The position numbers were made by a program, and so were the translations under genes. Shown here piece by piece: positions 8,194 through 15,624 of a stretch of DNA of 64,000 nucleotides; the first letter of the stretch is position 1; the number at the start of each line of letters is the position of its first letter. The DNA is from Scandinavium sp036495715. GTDB lineage: Bacteria; Pseudomonadota; Gammaproteobacteria; Enterobacterales; Enterobacteriaceae. The DNA lies in NCBI GenBank assembly GCA_036495715.1, contig DASXML010000060.1, positions 21,731 to 85,730 on the forward strand. The letters run 5' to 3'. The notes under the pieces were generated by a model that searched no databases, had not been told where the DNA came from, and saw only the letters and a program-made list of their open reading frames with translations.

Positions 8194-10023
8194 CTACTCC
8201 TCATCATCCCCATCAACATGTGAGCGGATCAGCGCCAGAAACTCCTGACCAAAACGCTCCAGCTTACGCACCCCGACGCCGTTCACACTGAGCATTTCGC
8301 CCGGTGACGTTGGCATCTGTTCAGCCATTTCAATCAGCGTGGCATCGTTAAACACCACATAAGGAGGGATGTTTTCCTCGTCGGCGATGACTTTACGCAG
8401 CTTGCGCAGTTTGGCGAACAGCTTGCGGTCGTAGTTTCCGCCGTAGGATTTCTGCGCCACGCGCGGTTTCAACGCCAATACGCGCGGTACAGCAAGTGGC
8501 AACGGGATTTCGGCACGCAGAACAGGACGCGCAGCAGCAGTGAGCTGTAGCGCGGAATGCAGGGCGATATTTTGCGTCGCAAAACCGAGGTGAATGAGCT
8601 GACGGATAACGCTCACCCAGTGTTCATGGCTCTTGTCGCGCCCCATTCCATACACTTTGAGCTTATCGTGGCCCATTTCGCGAATACGCTGGTTATTGGC
8701 GCCGCGCAGCACTTCCACCACATAGCCCATACCAAAACGTTGATTGACGCGGCCAATGGTTGAGAGCGCAATCTGCGCATCGTTCACGCCGTCGTACTGC
8801 TTAGGCGGATCGAGACAAATATCGCAGTTGCCGCACGGCTCCTGACGCCCTTCACCAAAGTAATTCAGCAGCACCAGACGACGACAGGTTTGCGCCTCAG
8901 CAAACGCGCCCATCGCGTTAAGTTTGTGGCGTTCGATATCCAGCAACTGCCCTTGCGGTTTTTCTTCAAGACAGCGGCGCAGCCACGCCATATCGGCCGG
9001 ATCGTAAAACAGCATCGCTTCGGCGGGCAGCCCGTCACGCCCGGCGCGGCCCGTTTCCTGATAGTAGGATTCGATGTTGCGCGGAATGTCGAAATGCACC
9101 ACGAAGCGGACGTTGGGCTTGTTGATACCCATGCCAAAGGCGACGGTTGCAACCACGATTTGTAAGTCATCGCGCTGGAAACGTTCCTGCACATCGGCAC
9201 GCACGGTATGTTCCAGCCCGGCGTGATATGCGCCTGCGCTGATGCCACGGCTTTGCAGACGCGCGGCGGTGTCTTCCACTTTCGCACGGCTGTTGCAGTA
9301 AATAATGCCGGATTTGCCGCGCTGTTCCTGCACGTAGCGCATCAGTTGATCGAGAGGCTTAAACTTCTCCATCAGCATGTAGCGGATATTCGGGCGGTCG
9401 AAGCTGCTGATTTGGATCAGCGGATCGTTGAGACCCAACAGACGCACGATATCGCTACGGGTGGTGTCATCGGCAGTGGCGGTCAACGCCATAAACGGCA
9501 GCGTCGGATAACGCTGACGCAATTGGCCCAACGCGGCGTATTCCGGGCGGAAATCATGACCCCATTGGGAAATACAGTGCGCTTCATCGACGGCCAGCAT
9601 CACCGGATTCCAGTGGCTGAGATTGTCGAGGAAGTTGTCGAGCATCAGGCGCTCAGGGGCGATATACAGCAGGCGGATTTTACCGGTACGACAGCCCGCC
9701 ATTACTTCCTGCTGCTGTTCGCGGCTTTGGGTGGAGTTGAGACAGGCCGCAGACACGCCGTTGGCGAGCAACTGATCGACCTGGTCTTTCATCAGTGAGA
9801 TCAGCGGAGAGACAACGACCGTCAGACCGTCGAGAACCAGCGCGGGAACCTGATAGCACAGGGATTTCCCGCCGCCGGTCGGCATCACCACCAGACAGTC
9901 ACGCCCTGCGAGCGCCGTCTCGATGATGGTTTCCTGACCCGGGCGGAACTGCTGGTAGCCAAAGGTTTCCTGTAAAACCTGTCTTGCCAGCGATGCCTGA
10001 TTTATCACTTCCGCCTGCGCCAC
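8194..10023 (-). CDS. recQ: ATP-dependent DNA helicase RecQ
   Basis: RecQ is a 3'-5' helicase of the RecF recombination pathway. I place the start at GTG 10023 (product AQAEVINQASLARQVL), giving 609 residues as in E. coli; the frame stays open upstream but that extension would run into the pldA terminator. Walker A TGGGKS (49-54), a DEAH box, a helicase C-terminal domain with QETGRAGRDG, four zinc cysteines (CRRLVLL to CGNCDIC, about 380-403), a winged helix, and a C-terminal HRDC domain occur in order. It lies 65 bp downstream of pldA in the same direction, separated by an intrinsic terminator. Confidence 0.96.
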   Translation of the reverse strand: MAQAEVINQASLARQVLQETFGYQQFRPGQETIIETALAGRDCLVVMPTGGGKSLCYQVPALVLDGLTVVVSPLISLMKDQVDQLLANGVSAACLNSTQSREQQQEVMAGCRTGKIRLLYIAPERLMLDNFLDNLSHWNPVMLAVDEAHCISQWGHDFRPEYAALGQLRQRYPTLPFMALTATADDTTRSDIVRLLGLNDPLIQISSFDRPNIRYMLMEKFKPLDQLMRYVQEQRGKSGIIYCNSRAKVEDTAARLQSRGISAGAYHAGLEHTVRADVQERFQRDDLQIVVATVAFGMGINKPNVRFVVHFDIPRNIESYYQETGRAGRDGLPAEAMLFYDPADMAWLRRCLEEKPQGQLLDIERHKLNAMGAFAEAQTCRRLVLLNYFGEGRQEPCGNCDICLDPPKQYDGVNDAQIALSTIGRVNQRFGMGYVVEVLRGANNQRIREMGHDKLKVYGMGRDKSHEHWVSVIRQLIHLGFATQNIALHSALQLTAAARPVLRAEIPLPLAVPRVLALKPRVAQKSYGGNYDRKLFAKLRKLRKVIADEENIPPYVVFNDATLIEMAEQMPTSPGEMLSVNGVGVRKLERFGQEFLALIRSHVDGDDEE

Positions 10024-10040
10024 ACTCACCCCAATCCTGA

Positions 10041-10070
10041 AATTAAAACAGGCGCTATTTTCAGCGCCTG
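10041..10070 (-). terminator. Intrinsic terminator after pldA
   Basis: CAGGCGCT, six-base loop, AGCGCCTG (perfect 8-bp stem), followed on the minus strand by TTTTAATTT. It lies between the pldA stop and the recQ GTG start. Confidence 0.8.
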
Positions 10071-10088
10071 CGAGCAAGAGTGCAACGT

Positions 10089-10958
10089 TTAAAACAGATC
10101 GTTGAGCATTACACCTACGCCGACGCGCGTCTGGTTGTAGTTGTAATCGATCAGCGACTCGCCGTAACCGCTGTACAGTTGGGTATAAATACGCACGTGT
10201 TTGGTCATCGGATAGCTCAGACCCAGCTCTGCACCGCCGTAGCCCGTATTCCAGTTGTACTGACCTTTGACGCTTAATACGGCCTCGCCCAGGTGGTAAC
10301 CCACTTTGAGCTGATAGTAGCCCATATACTTGGTGATATCGGGGTTGTCATCGGTATCGCCCACCACATACCACGGCTTCACTTCCACCTGCCAGTTGCC
10401 GTTTTGCGCCATCAAACGCGTGTAAAGACGGTTCCAGCTACGGGAAGTGGGATCGGAGCGCCCATTGGAATCGTGGTTAAAACCAAACTCGACGTCACGT
10501 AGCGTCCAGCCTGCAAACTGGTAATCGGTGGCAAAACCGAGGAACAACTGCGGCTCGTAGTTGGTTTCACGGAACGGCGCAGACTCAGAGGTATTCGAAA
10601 GCTGCCACCAGGACTTCTGGGTATAGGAAGCGCCGAGCACAGAGTTATCGCCCAAAATTCCGCGCCACAGCGGGAACGCTAAACTCAGCTGAAATTTCAC
10701 CTCGTCCTTGCGCGCATTGTCGGCCCAGTTATAGCTCTGGATCGCCTCTTTGTTCATGTCGCTGGTATAGGTGTAAATCACATAATTGCTGTCGTACGGG
10801 TAAAGCGTAAAAGGATTGTCGTGCTCTTGCAGCATATTGGCGATGATGCTGCCACGCACAGCGGGCGCATCATGTACGTCTTTAATTGTCGCTTCCTGCG
10901 CATAAACGGAAAGTGGCAGCCCTGCTACTGCCAGTAACCAACCCAGCCTGGTTCGCAT
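10089..10958 (-). CDS. pldA: Outer-membrane phospholipase A (OMPLA)
   Basis: PldA is a calcium-dependent, dimeric outer-membrane phospholipase that removes phospholipids from the outer leaflet. It has 289 residues as in E. coli. A signal peptide ends at about residue 20 (PLSVYA-QEA). The catalytic triad is His162, Ser164 and Asn176 of the precursor (FGFNHDSNGRSD then SRSWNRLY). Alternating beta-barrel strands end in the aromatic C-terminus LNDLF typical of BamA substrates. It is divergent from yigI. Confidence 0.97.
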   Translation of the reverse strand: MRTRLGWLLAVAGLPLSVYAQEATIKDVHDAPAVRGSIIANMLQEHDNPFTLYPYDSNYVIYTYTSDMNKEAIQSYNWADNARKDEVKFQLSLAFPLWRGILGDNSVLGASYTQKSWWQLSNTSESAPFRETNYEPQLFLGFATDYQFAGWTLRDVEFGFNHDSNGRSDPTSRSWNRLYTRLMAQNGNWQVEVKPWYVVGDTDDNPDITKYMGYYQLKVGYHLGEAVLSVKGQYNWNTGYGGAELGLSYPMTKHVRIYTQLYSGYGESLIDYNYNQTRVGVGVMLNDLF

Positions 10959-11111
10959 TGGGAGTTCTCCTGAAAAAATTTATTATTAGATAATGAGTCG
11001 GAGCTCATTTTACATACTTATCCATTTCTTGCGCGGTTATCGGTTCCGAAAGTAGAAATCAACATTCCATCGGCATAAAATCAACATTTCATTTACCAAT
11101 GGACAGGTGTT

Positions 11112-11579
11112 ATGTCAGCAGAATTGACCGCCGAAGCCGCGCTGAAGCTGGTGGGCGATATTTTTGTGTATCACATGCCGTTTAACCGCGCGCTAGGTCT
11201 TGAGCTGGAACGCTACGAGAAATCCTTTGCTCAATTGAGCTTTAATAACCAGCCGATGATGGTCGGCAACTGGGCGCAAAGTATTCTGCATGGCGGGGTG
11301 ATCGCCTCGGCGCTGGATGTCGCCGCGGGTCTGGTCTGCGTCGGCAGCACGCTTACCCGTCACGACACCATTAACGAAGACGAATTACGCCAACGCTTGT
11401 CACGAATGGGCACCATCGATTTGCGTGTCGACTACCTGCGCCCTGGGCGCGGCAACCGCTTTACCGCCACCAGTAGTCTGCTGCGCGCGGGCAATAAAGT
11501 GGCAGTGGCGCGCGTCGAATTGCATAACGAAGAGCAGGTCTATATCGCCAGCGCAACCGCCACTTATATGGTGGGTTGA
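11112..11579 (+). CDS. yigI: Hotdog-fold acyl-CoA thioesterase YigI
   Basis: A 155-residue PaaI-type hotdog protein. The motif LHGGVIASALDVAAG (about 61-75) resembles the catalytic HGG loop of this thioesterase family. E. coli YigI hydrolyses medium- and long-chain acyl-CoAs. Length and context (pldA-yigI-rarD) match E. coli. The natural substrate is not visible in sequence. Confidence 0.88.
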   Translation: MSAELTAEAALKLVGDIFVYHMPFNRALGLELERYEKSFAQLSFNNQPMMVGNWAQSILHGGVIASALDVAAGLVCVGSTLTRHDTINEDELRQRLSRMGTIDLRVDYLRPGRGNRFTATSSLLRAGNKVAVARVELHNEEQVYIASATATYMVG

Positions 11580-11629
11580 AGCAGTGAAATCGGGTAACAT
11601 CCCTTTACTTTTATGTAACGGATTTTCCC

Positions 11630-12523
11630 ATGGATGCGAAACAGACGCGGCAAGGGGTGATACTCGCCCTTGTCGCTTATTTTATTTGGGGCGTAGCACC
11701 GGCGTATTTCAAGCTCATTCACTACGTGCCTGCCGACGAAATTCTCACTCACCGTATTATCTGGTCGTTCTTCTTTATGGTGGCGCTGATTACCATCAGC
11801 CGTCAGTGGGATGGCATTAAACGGTTGTGCCAGACGCCGAAAAAAATCTTCCTGTTGGCGCTTTCTGCGGTGCTGATTGGCGGCAACTGGCTGCTGTTCA
11901 TCTGGGCGGTGAATAACCAGCATATGCTCGAAGCGAGCCTCGGCTATTTCATCAACCCGCTGGTGAATATTGTGTTGGGGATGATTTTCCTCGGCGAGCG
12001 CTTCCGTCGGATGCAATGGTTCGCGGTGTTTCTCGCGGCCTGTGGCGTGTTGGTTCAGCTCTGGACGTTCGGTTCTCTACCGATTATCGCGTTGGGGTTG
12101 GCGTTCAGCTTTGCGTTTTACGGCCTGGTGCGTAAGAAAATCGCCGTCGATGCGCAAACGGGCATGTTGGTGGAAACGCTCTGGCTGCTGCCTGTCGCGG
12201 CGATTTACCTGTTCGGCATCGCCGACAGCGCCACCAGCCATATGGGGCAAAATCCGTTGTCGCTGAATCTGCTGCTGATGGCGGCGGGCGTGGTCACCAC
12301 TATTCCATTGTTATGCTTCACCGGCGCGGCCACCCGACTGCGACTTTCCACGCTGGGCTTCTTCCAGTACATCGGCCCAACGCTGATGTTTATCCTCGCC
12401 GTCGTGTTCTACGGTGAAACGCCGGGTGCCGATAAAATGGTGACCTTCGCGTTTATCTGGGTCGCGCTGGCGGTGTTTGTTGCGGATGCGCTTTATACCC
12501 TGCGCCGCACGCCAAAACGCTGA
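11630..12523 (+). CDS. rarD: EamA-family permease RarD
   Basis: Inner-membrane protein of the drug/metabolite transporter superfamily with about ten hydrophobic helices in two halves; 297 residues against 296 in E. coli. The N-terminus reads GVILALVAYFIWGVAPAYFK. The true substrate is unknown. An inverted repeat at 12532-12554 lies directly after the stop. Confidence 0.92.
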   Translation: MDAKQTRQGVILALVAYFIWGVAPAYFKLIHYVPADEILTHRIIWSFFFMVALITISRQWDGIKRLCQTPKKIFLLALSAVLIGGNWLLFIWAVNNQHMLEASLGYFINPLVNIVLGMIFLGERFRRMQWFAVFLAACGVLVQLWTFGSLPIIALGLAFSFAFYGLVRKKIAVDAQTGMLVETLWLLPVAAIYLFGIADSATSHMGQNPLSLNLLLMAAGVVTTIPLLCFTGAATRLRLSTLGFFQYIGPTLMFILAVVFYGETPGADKMVTFAFIWVALAVFVADALYTLRRTPKR

Positions 12524-12531
12524 TACCCCTG

Positions 12532-12554
12532 GCTTTGCCGGTTGGCGGCAAAGC
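12532..12554 (+). terminator. Hairpin after rarD
   Basis: GCTTTGCCG, GTTGG, CGGCAAAGC: a perfect 9-bp stem starting 8 bp past the rarD stop. The following sequence (TCATTCAG) is not U-rich, so termination would be weak. It separates rarD from the accessory desaturase operon. Confidence 0.45.
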
Positions 12555-12631
12555 TCATTCAGTTAAATTCTTTGTTATTTCAAACGGCTTCTCACATCTT
12601 CAGCGGATAACTCCTTTGGATGTGAAGCCGG

Positions 12632-13618
12632 ATGCTAATCCCCAATACCGTAAAACGCGCAGCCTGGCTGCATGACGAGCAGCGTCAGACCGTGCGTCTG
12701 CTTGCCAAAAGCTGGCTATGGCGCAGCGAACTGCCCACGTGGATCCTGATGTTCGTTATTTACGGCGGCTGGTTTGCGACACTGGCTTTCAGCGCCGCGC
12801 TGGGGCTTTTTGCTTCAACCACCCTGCTGATTCTGTTCACCGCCTGGTATATGTCACTCCAGCATGAGTTGATCCACGGGCATCCCACACGCTGGTCGCG
12901 TCTCAATCAACTGTTTGGCCTGCTGCCGCTGGCGGTGTGGTATCCGTTCGGGCTGTATCGTGATTCCCATCTGGCGCATCACCGCAATCAACTGCTGACC
13001 GTGCCGGGCGAAGATCCTGAAACCTATTATTTTTCTGCCGAACGCTGGCGGCGTTTTAGCCGCTGGCAGCAACGCATTATCCATGTGCGGAATACTTTTT
13101 TGGGCCGTTTATTCTTAGCCCCACTACTGGATATTTTCGGCGTCTTTGCCGGAATGGTCGCATCGTTCCAACGAGGGGATCGCCACGCTATTGCCATGTG
13201 GCTGGTACATTTTACGCTGTTAGCGCTGCTGTTTGGCTGGCTGAGACATAACGGGTTTTCCGTTCTGTGGTATCTGCTGGCGGTGAGCTATCCGGCACTG
13301 GCGATAACCAAAATACGTTCGTTTCTGGAACATCGGGCAGCGGACGACCCGCTGGCCCGTTCGGCGATCACCGAAACCTCACTGCCGTGGCGTTTACTGT
13401 TTCTGAATCTGAACTATCATTCGGTTCATCACGATTTACCCGGCGTGCCGTGGTACGGCTTGCGTAACGTCTGGCTACGTGACAAAGAACATTACGCTCA
13501 GCGTAATCACGGATTTGTGGTGAAAGGCTATCGGGAATGGTGGCGCAACTATCGCTTTCGCCCGGTGGACGTCACCGTTCACCCTGGCCGTTTTGAGGAA
13601 AACCAGCATGGCCGGTAA
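12632..13618 (+). CDS. Membrane fatty-acid desaturase/hydroxylase-family protein
   Basis: The 328-residue protein carries the di-iron histidine boxes of integral-membrane desaturases: H78-ELI-H82-G-H84, H113-LA-H116-H117, and NYHSVHHD (H263, H266, H267), plus EHR at 233-235. Hydrophobic helices occur at about 36-72, 92-106, 160-180 and 186-225, consistent with the boxes facing the cytoplasm. The family includes acyl-lipid desaturases and carotene hydroxylases; the substrate is not predictable. E. coli has yigG/yigF at this site. The next gene overlaps it by 11 bp, so the two form an operon. The ribosome site is weak, and TCACATC (12592-12598) can pair with GATGTGA (12619-12625) just before the start. 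Confidence 0.82.
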   Translation: MLIPNTVKRAAWLHDEQRQTVRLLAKSWLWRSELPTWILMFVIYGGWFATLAFSAALGLFASTTLLILFTAWYMSLQHELIHGHPTRWSRLNQLFGLLPLAVWYPFGLYRDSHLAHHRNQLLTVPGEDPETYYFSAERWRRFSRWQQRIIHVRNTFLGRLFLAPLLDIFGVFAGMVASFQRGDRHAIAMWLVHFTLLALLFGWLRHNGFSVLWYLLAVSYPALAITKIRSFLEHRAADDPLARSAITETSLPWRLLFLNLNYHSVHHDLPGVPWYGLRNVWLRDKEHYAQRNHGFVVKGYREWWRNYRFRPVDVTVHPGRFEENQHGR

Positions 13619-14342
13619 TATCGCCTTCCCGATGTATGACGTTAATCGCATCGCCACGGACGCGCTGGCAAAAGCCGTGCAGCTGCGTTTTCCCGATTCG
13701 CACGTTCAACGCCAGACGGAGCTGCTCGGGCATTGGCAGGAGGACAATTTACTCCTGAGCCAGACCTGCGGATATCCGCTGGTAACGCAGTTGCTGGACG
13801 TGCAGGTAGTCGGCTGCTTTCATTACACGGCGCAGGGCTGCGAAGGCAGAAACTATCGCAGTCTGATTGTGGTGCGTGAGGTCGACAAAGACAAAGCCTT
13901 GACCAATTTTCGCGGACGCATCGCCGCGTGTAATTCGCCGGATTCGCAGTCAGGCTATCATGCGCTGCGTCATCATCTGGCCCATGACGATACGTTTTTC
14001 CGTTCGATCATGTGGAGCGGCAGCCATCGCCAATCGCTGAATGCCGTGCAAAACGGAACCGCAGATATGGCCGCTATCGACTGTGTCACTCTGGCATTAC
14101 TGAGACGTTATGAACCACAGGCTCTGGTCGGTTTGTCGATCGTTGGCGAGACGGAATTGACGCCGGGCTTGCCGCTGATCACCTCACGTCATACATCCGC
14201 ACAAACGCTCGAAGCGCTGCGAGAGGCATTAAGAGACATTGCAGAGGATGAAAAAATCGCGGAGCCGTTGTTGATCGGCGGCTTCAGTCCGGCAAGCCGC
14301 CGCGATTATGACGTGATACTTACAGCCAGTTCCGGCGCTTGA
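13608..14342 (+). CDS. PhnD/SsuA-like binding-protein domain without signal peptide
   Basis: The 244-residue product from ATG 13608 (MAGNIAFPMYDVNR) resembles PhnD-type periplasmic binding proteins: a central segment with SGYHALRHHL, then AVQNGTADMAAIDCVTLALL, as in lobes that close on phosphonate or thiamine-like ligands. No signal peptide, lipobox or ABC partner is present nearby, so it is probably cytoplasmic. GAGGA eight bases upstream supports this start; a TTG at 13593 in frame would add five residues. It overlaps the desaturase by 11 bp and converges on corA with a 23-bp overlap. I recognise the fold family only; the ligand and the link to the desaturase are unknown. Confidence 0.75.
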   Translation: MAGNIAFPMYDVNRIATDALAKAVQLRFPDSHVQRQTELLGHWQEDNLLLSQTCGYPLVTQLLDVQVVGCFHYTAQGCEGRNYRSLIVVREVDKDKALTNFRGRIAACNSPDSQSGYHALRHHLAHDDTFFRSIMWSGSHRQSLNAVQNGTADMAAIDCVTLALLRRYEPQALVGLSIVGETELTPGLPLITSRHTSAQTLEALREALRDIAEDEKIAEPLLIGGFSPASRRDYDVILTASSGA

Positions 14343-15270
14343 AGTAGAGATACGGCGCCAGTCCGGCGAGGATCATCAGGATAATGGCTGCGGGATAACC
14401 GAAGCTAAGCTCCAGTTCCGGCATAAATTTAAAGTTCATCCCGTAGCTTGACGCCACCAGCGTCGGTGGCAAGAACACCACCGAAACCACCGAGAAGATC
14501 TTGATGATGCGGTTCTGCTCGATGTTGATAAAGCCCATCGCCGCCTGCATCAGGAAGTTAACTTTCTGGAACAGGGATTCGTTGTGCGGCAACAGGGATT
14601 CGATATCTCGCAGAATTTCACGCGCTTGCTCGAGCTGAACCGCTGGCAAACGCGCCTTACGTACCAGGAAGTTCAGCGCGCGCTGGGTATCCATCAGACA
14701 CAAACGCACTTTCCAGCCGATATCTTCCAGCTCCGCTAACGTCGAGAGCGCCTCATCATATTCATCGCCCTGATGGCCTTCCATAATGACGCGACTCAGC
14801 TTTTCCAGATCGCTGTAGATGTTTTCGATTTCATCCGCCAGCTGTTCGATTTTGGTTTCGAACAGATCAAGCAGCAGCTCAAACGCGTTACCGTCAACCA
14901 TCTCCTGGCTACGGGCGCGCATACGATACAAACGGAACGCAGGCAGTTCGCGCTCACGAAGCGTGAACAGGCGGCCTTCGCGAATGGTAAACGCCACCGT
15001 GGAGTTACCGGCGTGATCGTCAGCATCTTCAAAGAAGAAGAAGGAGTGAATGTGCAGCCCGTCTTCGTCTTCAAAGAAACGGGCCGATGCCTCGATGTCT
15101 TCCAGTTCAGGACGTGTCGCCAGATTTTGGCCCAGTTCTGTCTGTACGCGTTGACGCTCTTCGTCGTCCGGCTCCACCAAATCAACCCATACCGAGGTGG
15201 CAAGGTGTTCGATGTCATCCGACTCAAGACGCGTTAAGCGATTGTTTTCCAGTTGAAATGCGCTCAGCAT
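14320..15270 (-). CDS. corA: Magnesium/cobalt/nickel channel CorA
   Basis: CorA is the constitutive pentameric inner-membrane channel for Mg2+ uptake. From ATG 15270 (MLSAFQLENNRLTRLE) it has 316 residues as in E. coli; the frame continues upstream but the family start is here. A large soluble acidic domain with a long coiled stalk helix precedes two membrane helices; the selectivity motif GMN lies at 277-279, with the basic tail FKRRNWL. Its leader contains a possible corL peptide. Confidence 0.97.
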   Translation of the reverse strand: MLSAFQLENNRLTRLESDDIEHLATSVWVDLVEPDDEERQRVQTELGQNLATRPELEDIEASARFFEDEDGLHIHSFFFFEDADDHAGNSTVAFTIREGRLFTLRERELPAFRLYRMRARSQEMVDGNAFELLLDLFETKIEQLADEIENIYSDLEKLSRVIMEGHQGDEYDEALSTLAELEDIGWKVRLCLMDTQRALNFLVRKARLPAVQLEQAREILRDIESLLPHNESLFQKVNFLMQAAMGFINIEQNRIIKIFSVVSVVFLPPTLVASSYGMNFKFMPELELSFGYPAAIILMILAGLAPYLYFKRRNWL

Positions 15271-15624
15271 GACCGGGACTCCCAATGCAAAAAATTATCG
15301 GACAGTACGGTGGGCACACAGAAACATCGGGGGTTTCAGACCATTAAGCCTGACTCAGAGCGACGGGAATATTGCATGTCACTGACAACCTCTAAGGCCA
15401 TCAGCGTCGGGTGATAGCCTTAGGAGTTGTTCCTGGATTGCAGGAAATTGAGCCAGTATCTACTGGGTGTGTCCAAGGTATCAGTCCTCTTAGCGTATTC
15501 GTGTGCGCATGTTACGCCAGCCTAAATGCAGCGTCAACAGAGAGCGAAGCGCCAGGGCGGATTTCCCCCACTCTGGCGTTTATGACTCGCAGAACATTAA
15601 AAATTTATTATGCATTTCTTAGTG
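15271..15624. other. corA leader and corA-uvrD gap
   Basis: This 354-bp gap holds the corA 5' leader with the corL-like ORF, and an inverted repeat CGCCAG/CTGGCG at 15550-15578 downstream of uvrD that has no clear U-tract on the minus strand. I see no other gene. Confidence 0.5.
15336..15377 (-). CDS. corL: Candidate corA leader peptide CorL
   Basis: A 13-codon ORF (MQYSRRSESGLMV) 65 bp upstream of corA, with GAGG before its ATG. In Salmonella translation of the short leader ORF corL controls Rho-dependent termination within the corA leader. Position and strand fit this role, but I cannot confirm sequence homology, so the name is by position. Two adjacent Arg codons and a Ser-rich centre are the only visible features. 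Confidence 0.45.
   Translation of the reverse strand: MQYSRRSESGLMV

Noticed and set aside
10024..10077. In-frame N-terminal extension of recQ
   Set aside because: It would add 18 residues read from the pldA terminator region; the family starts at the GTG used.
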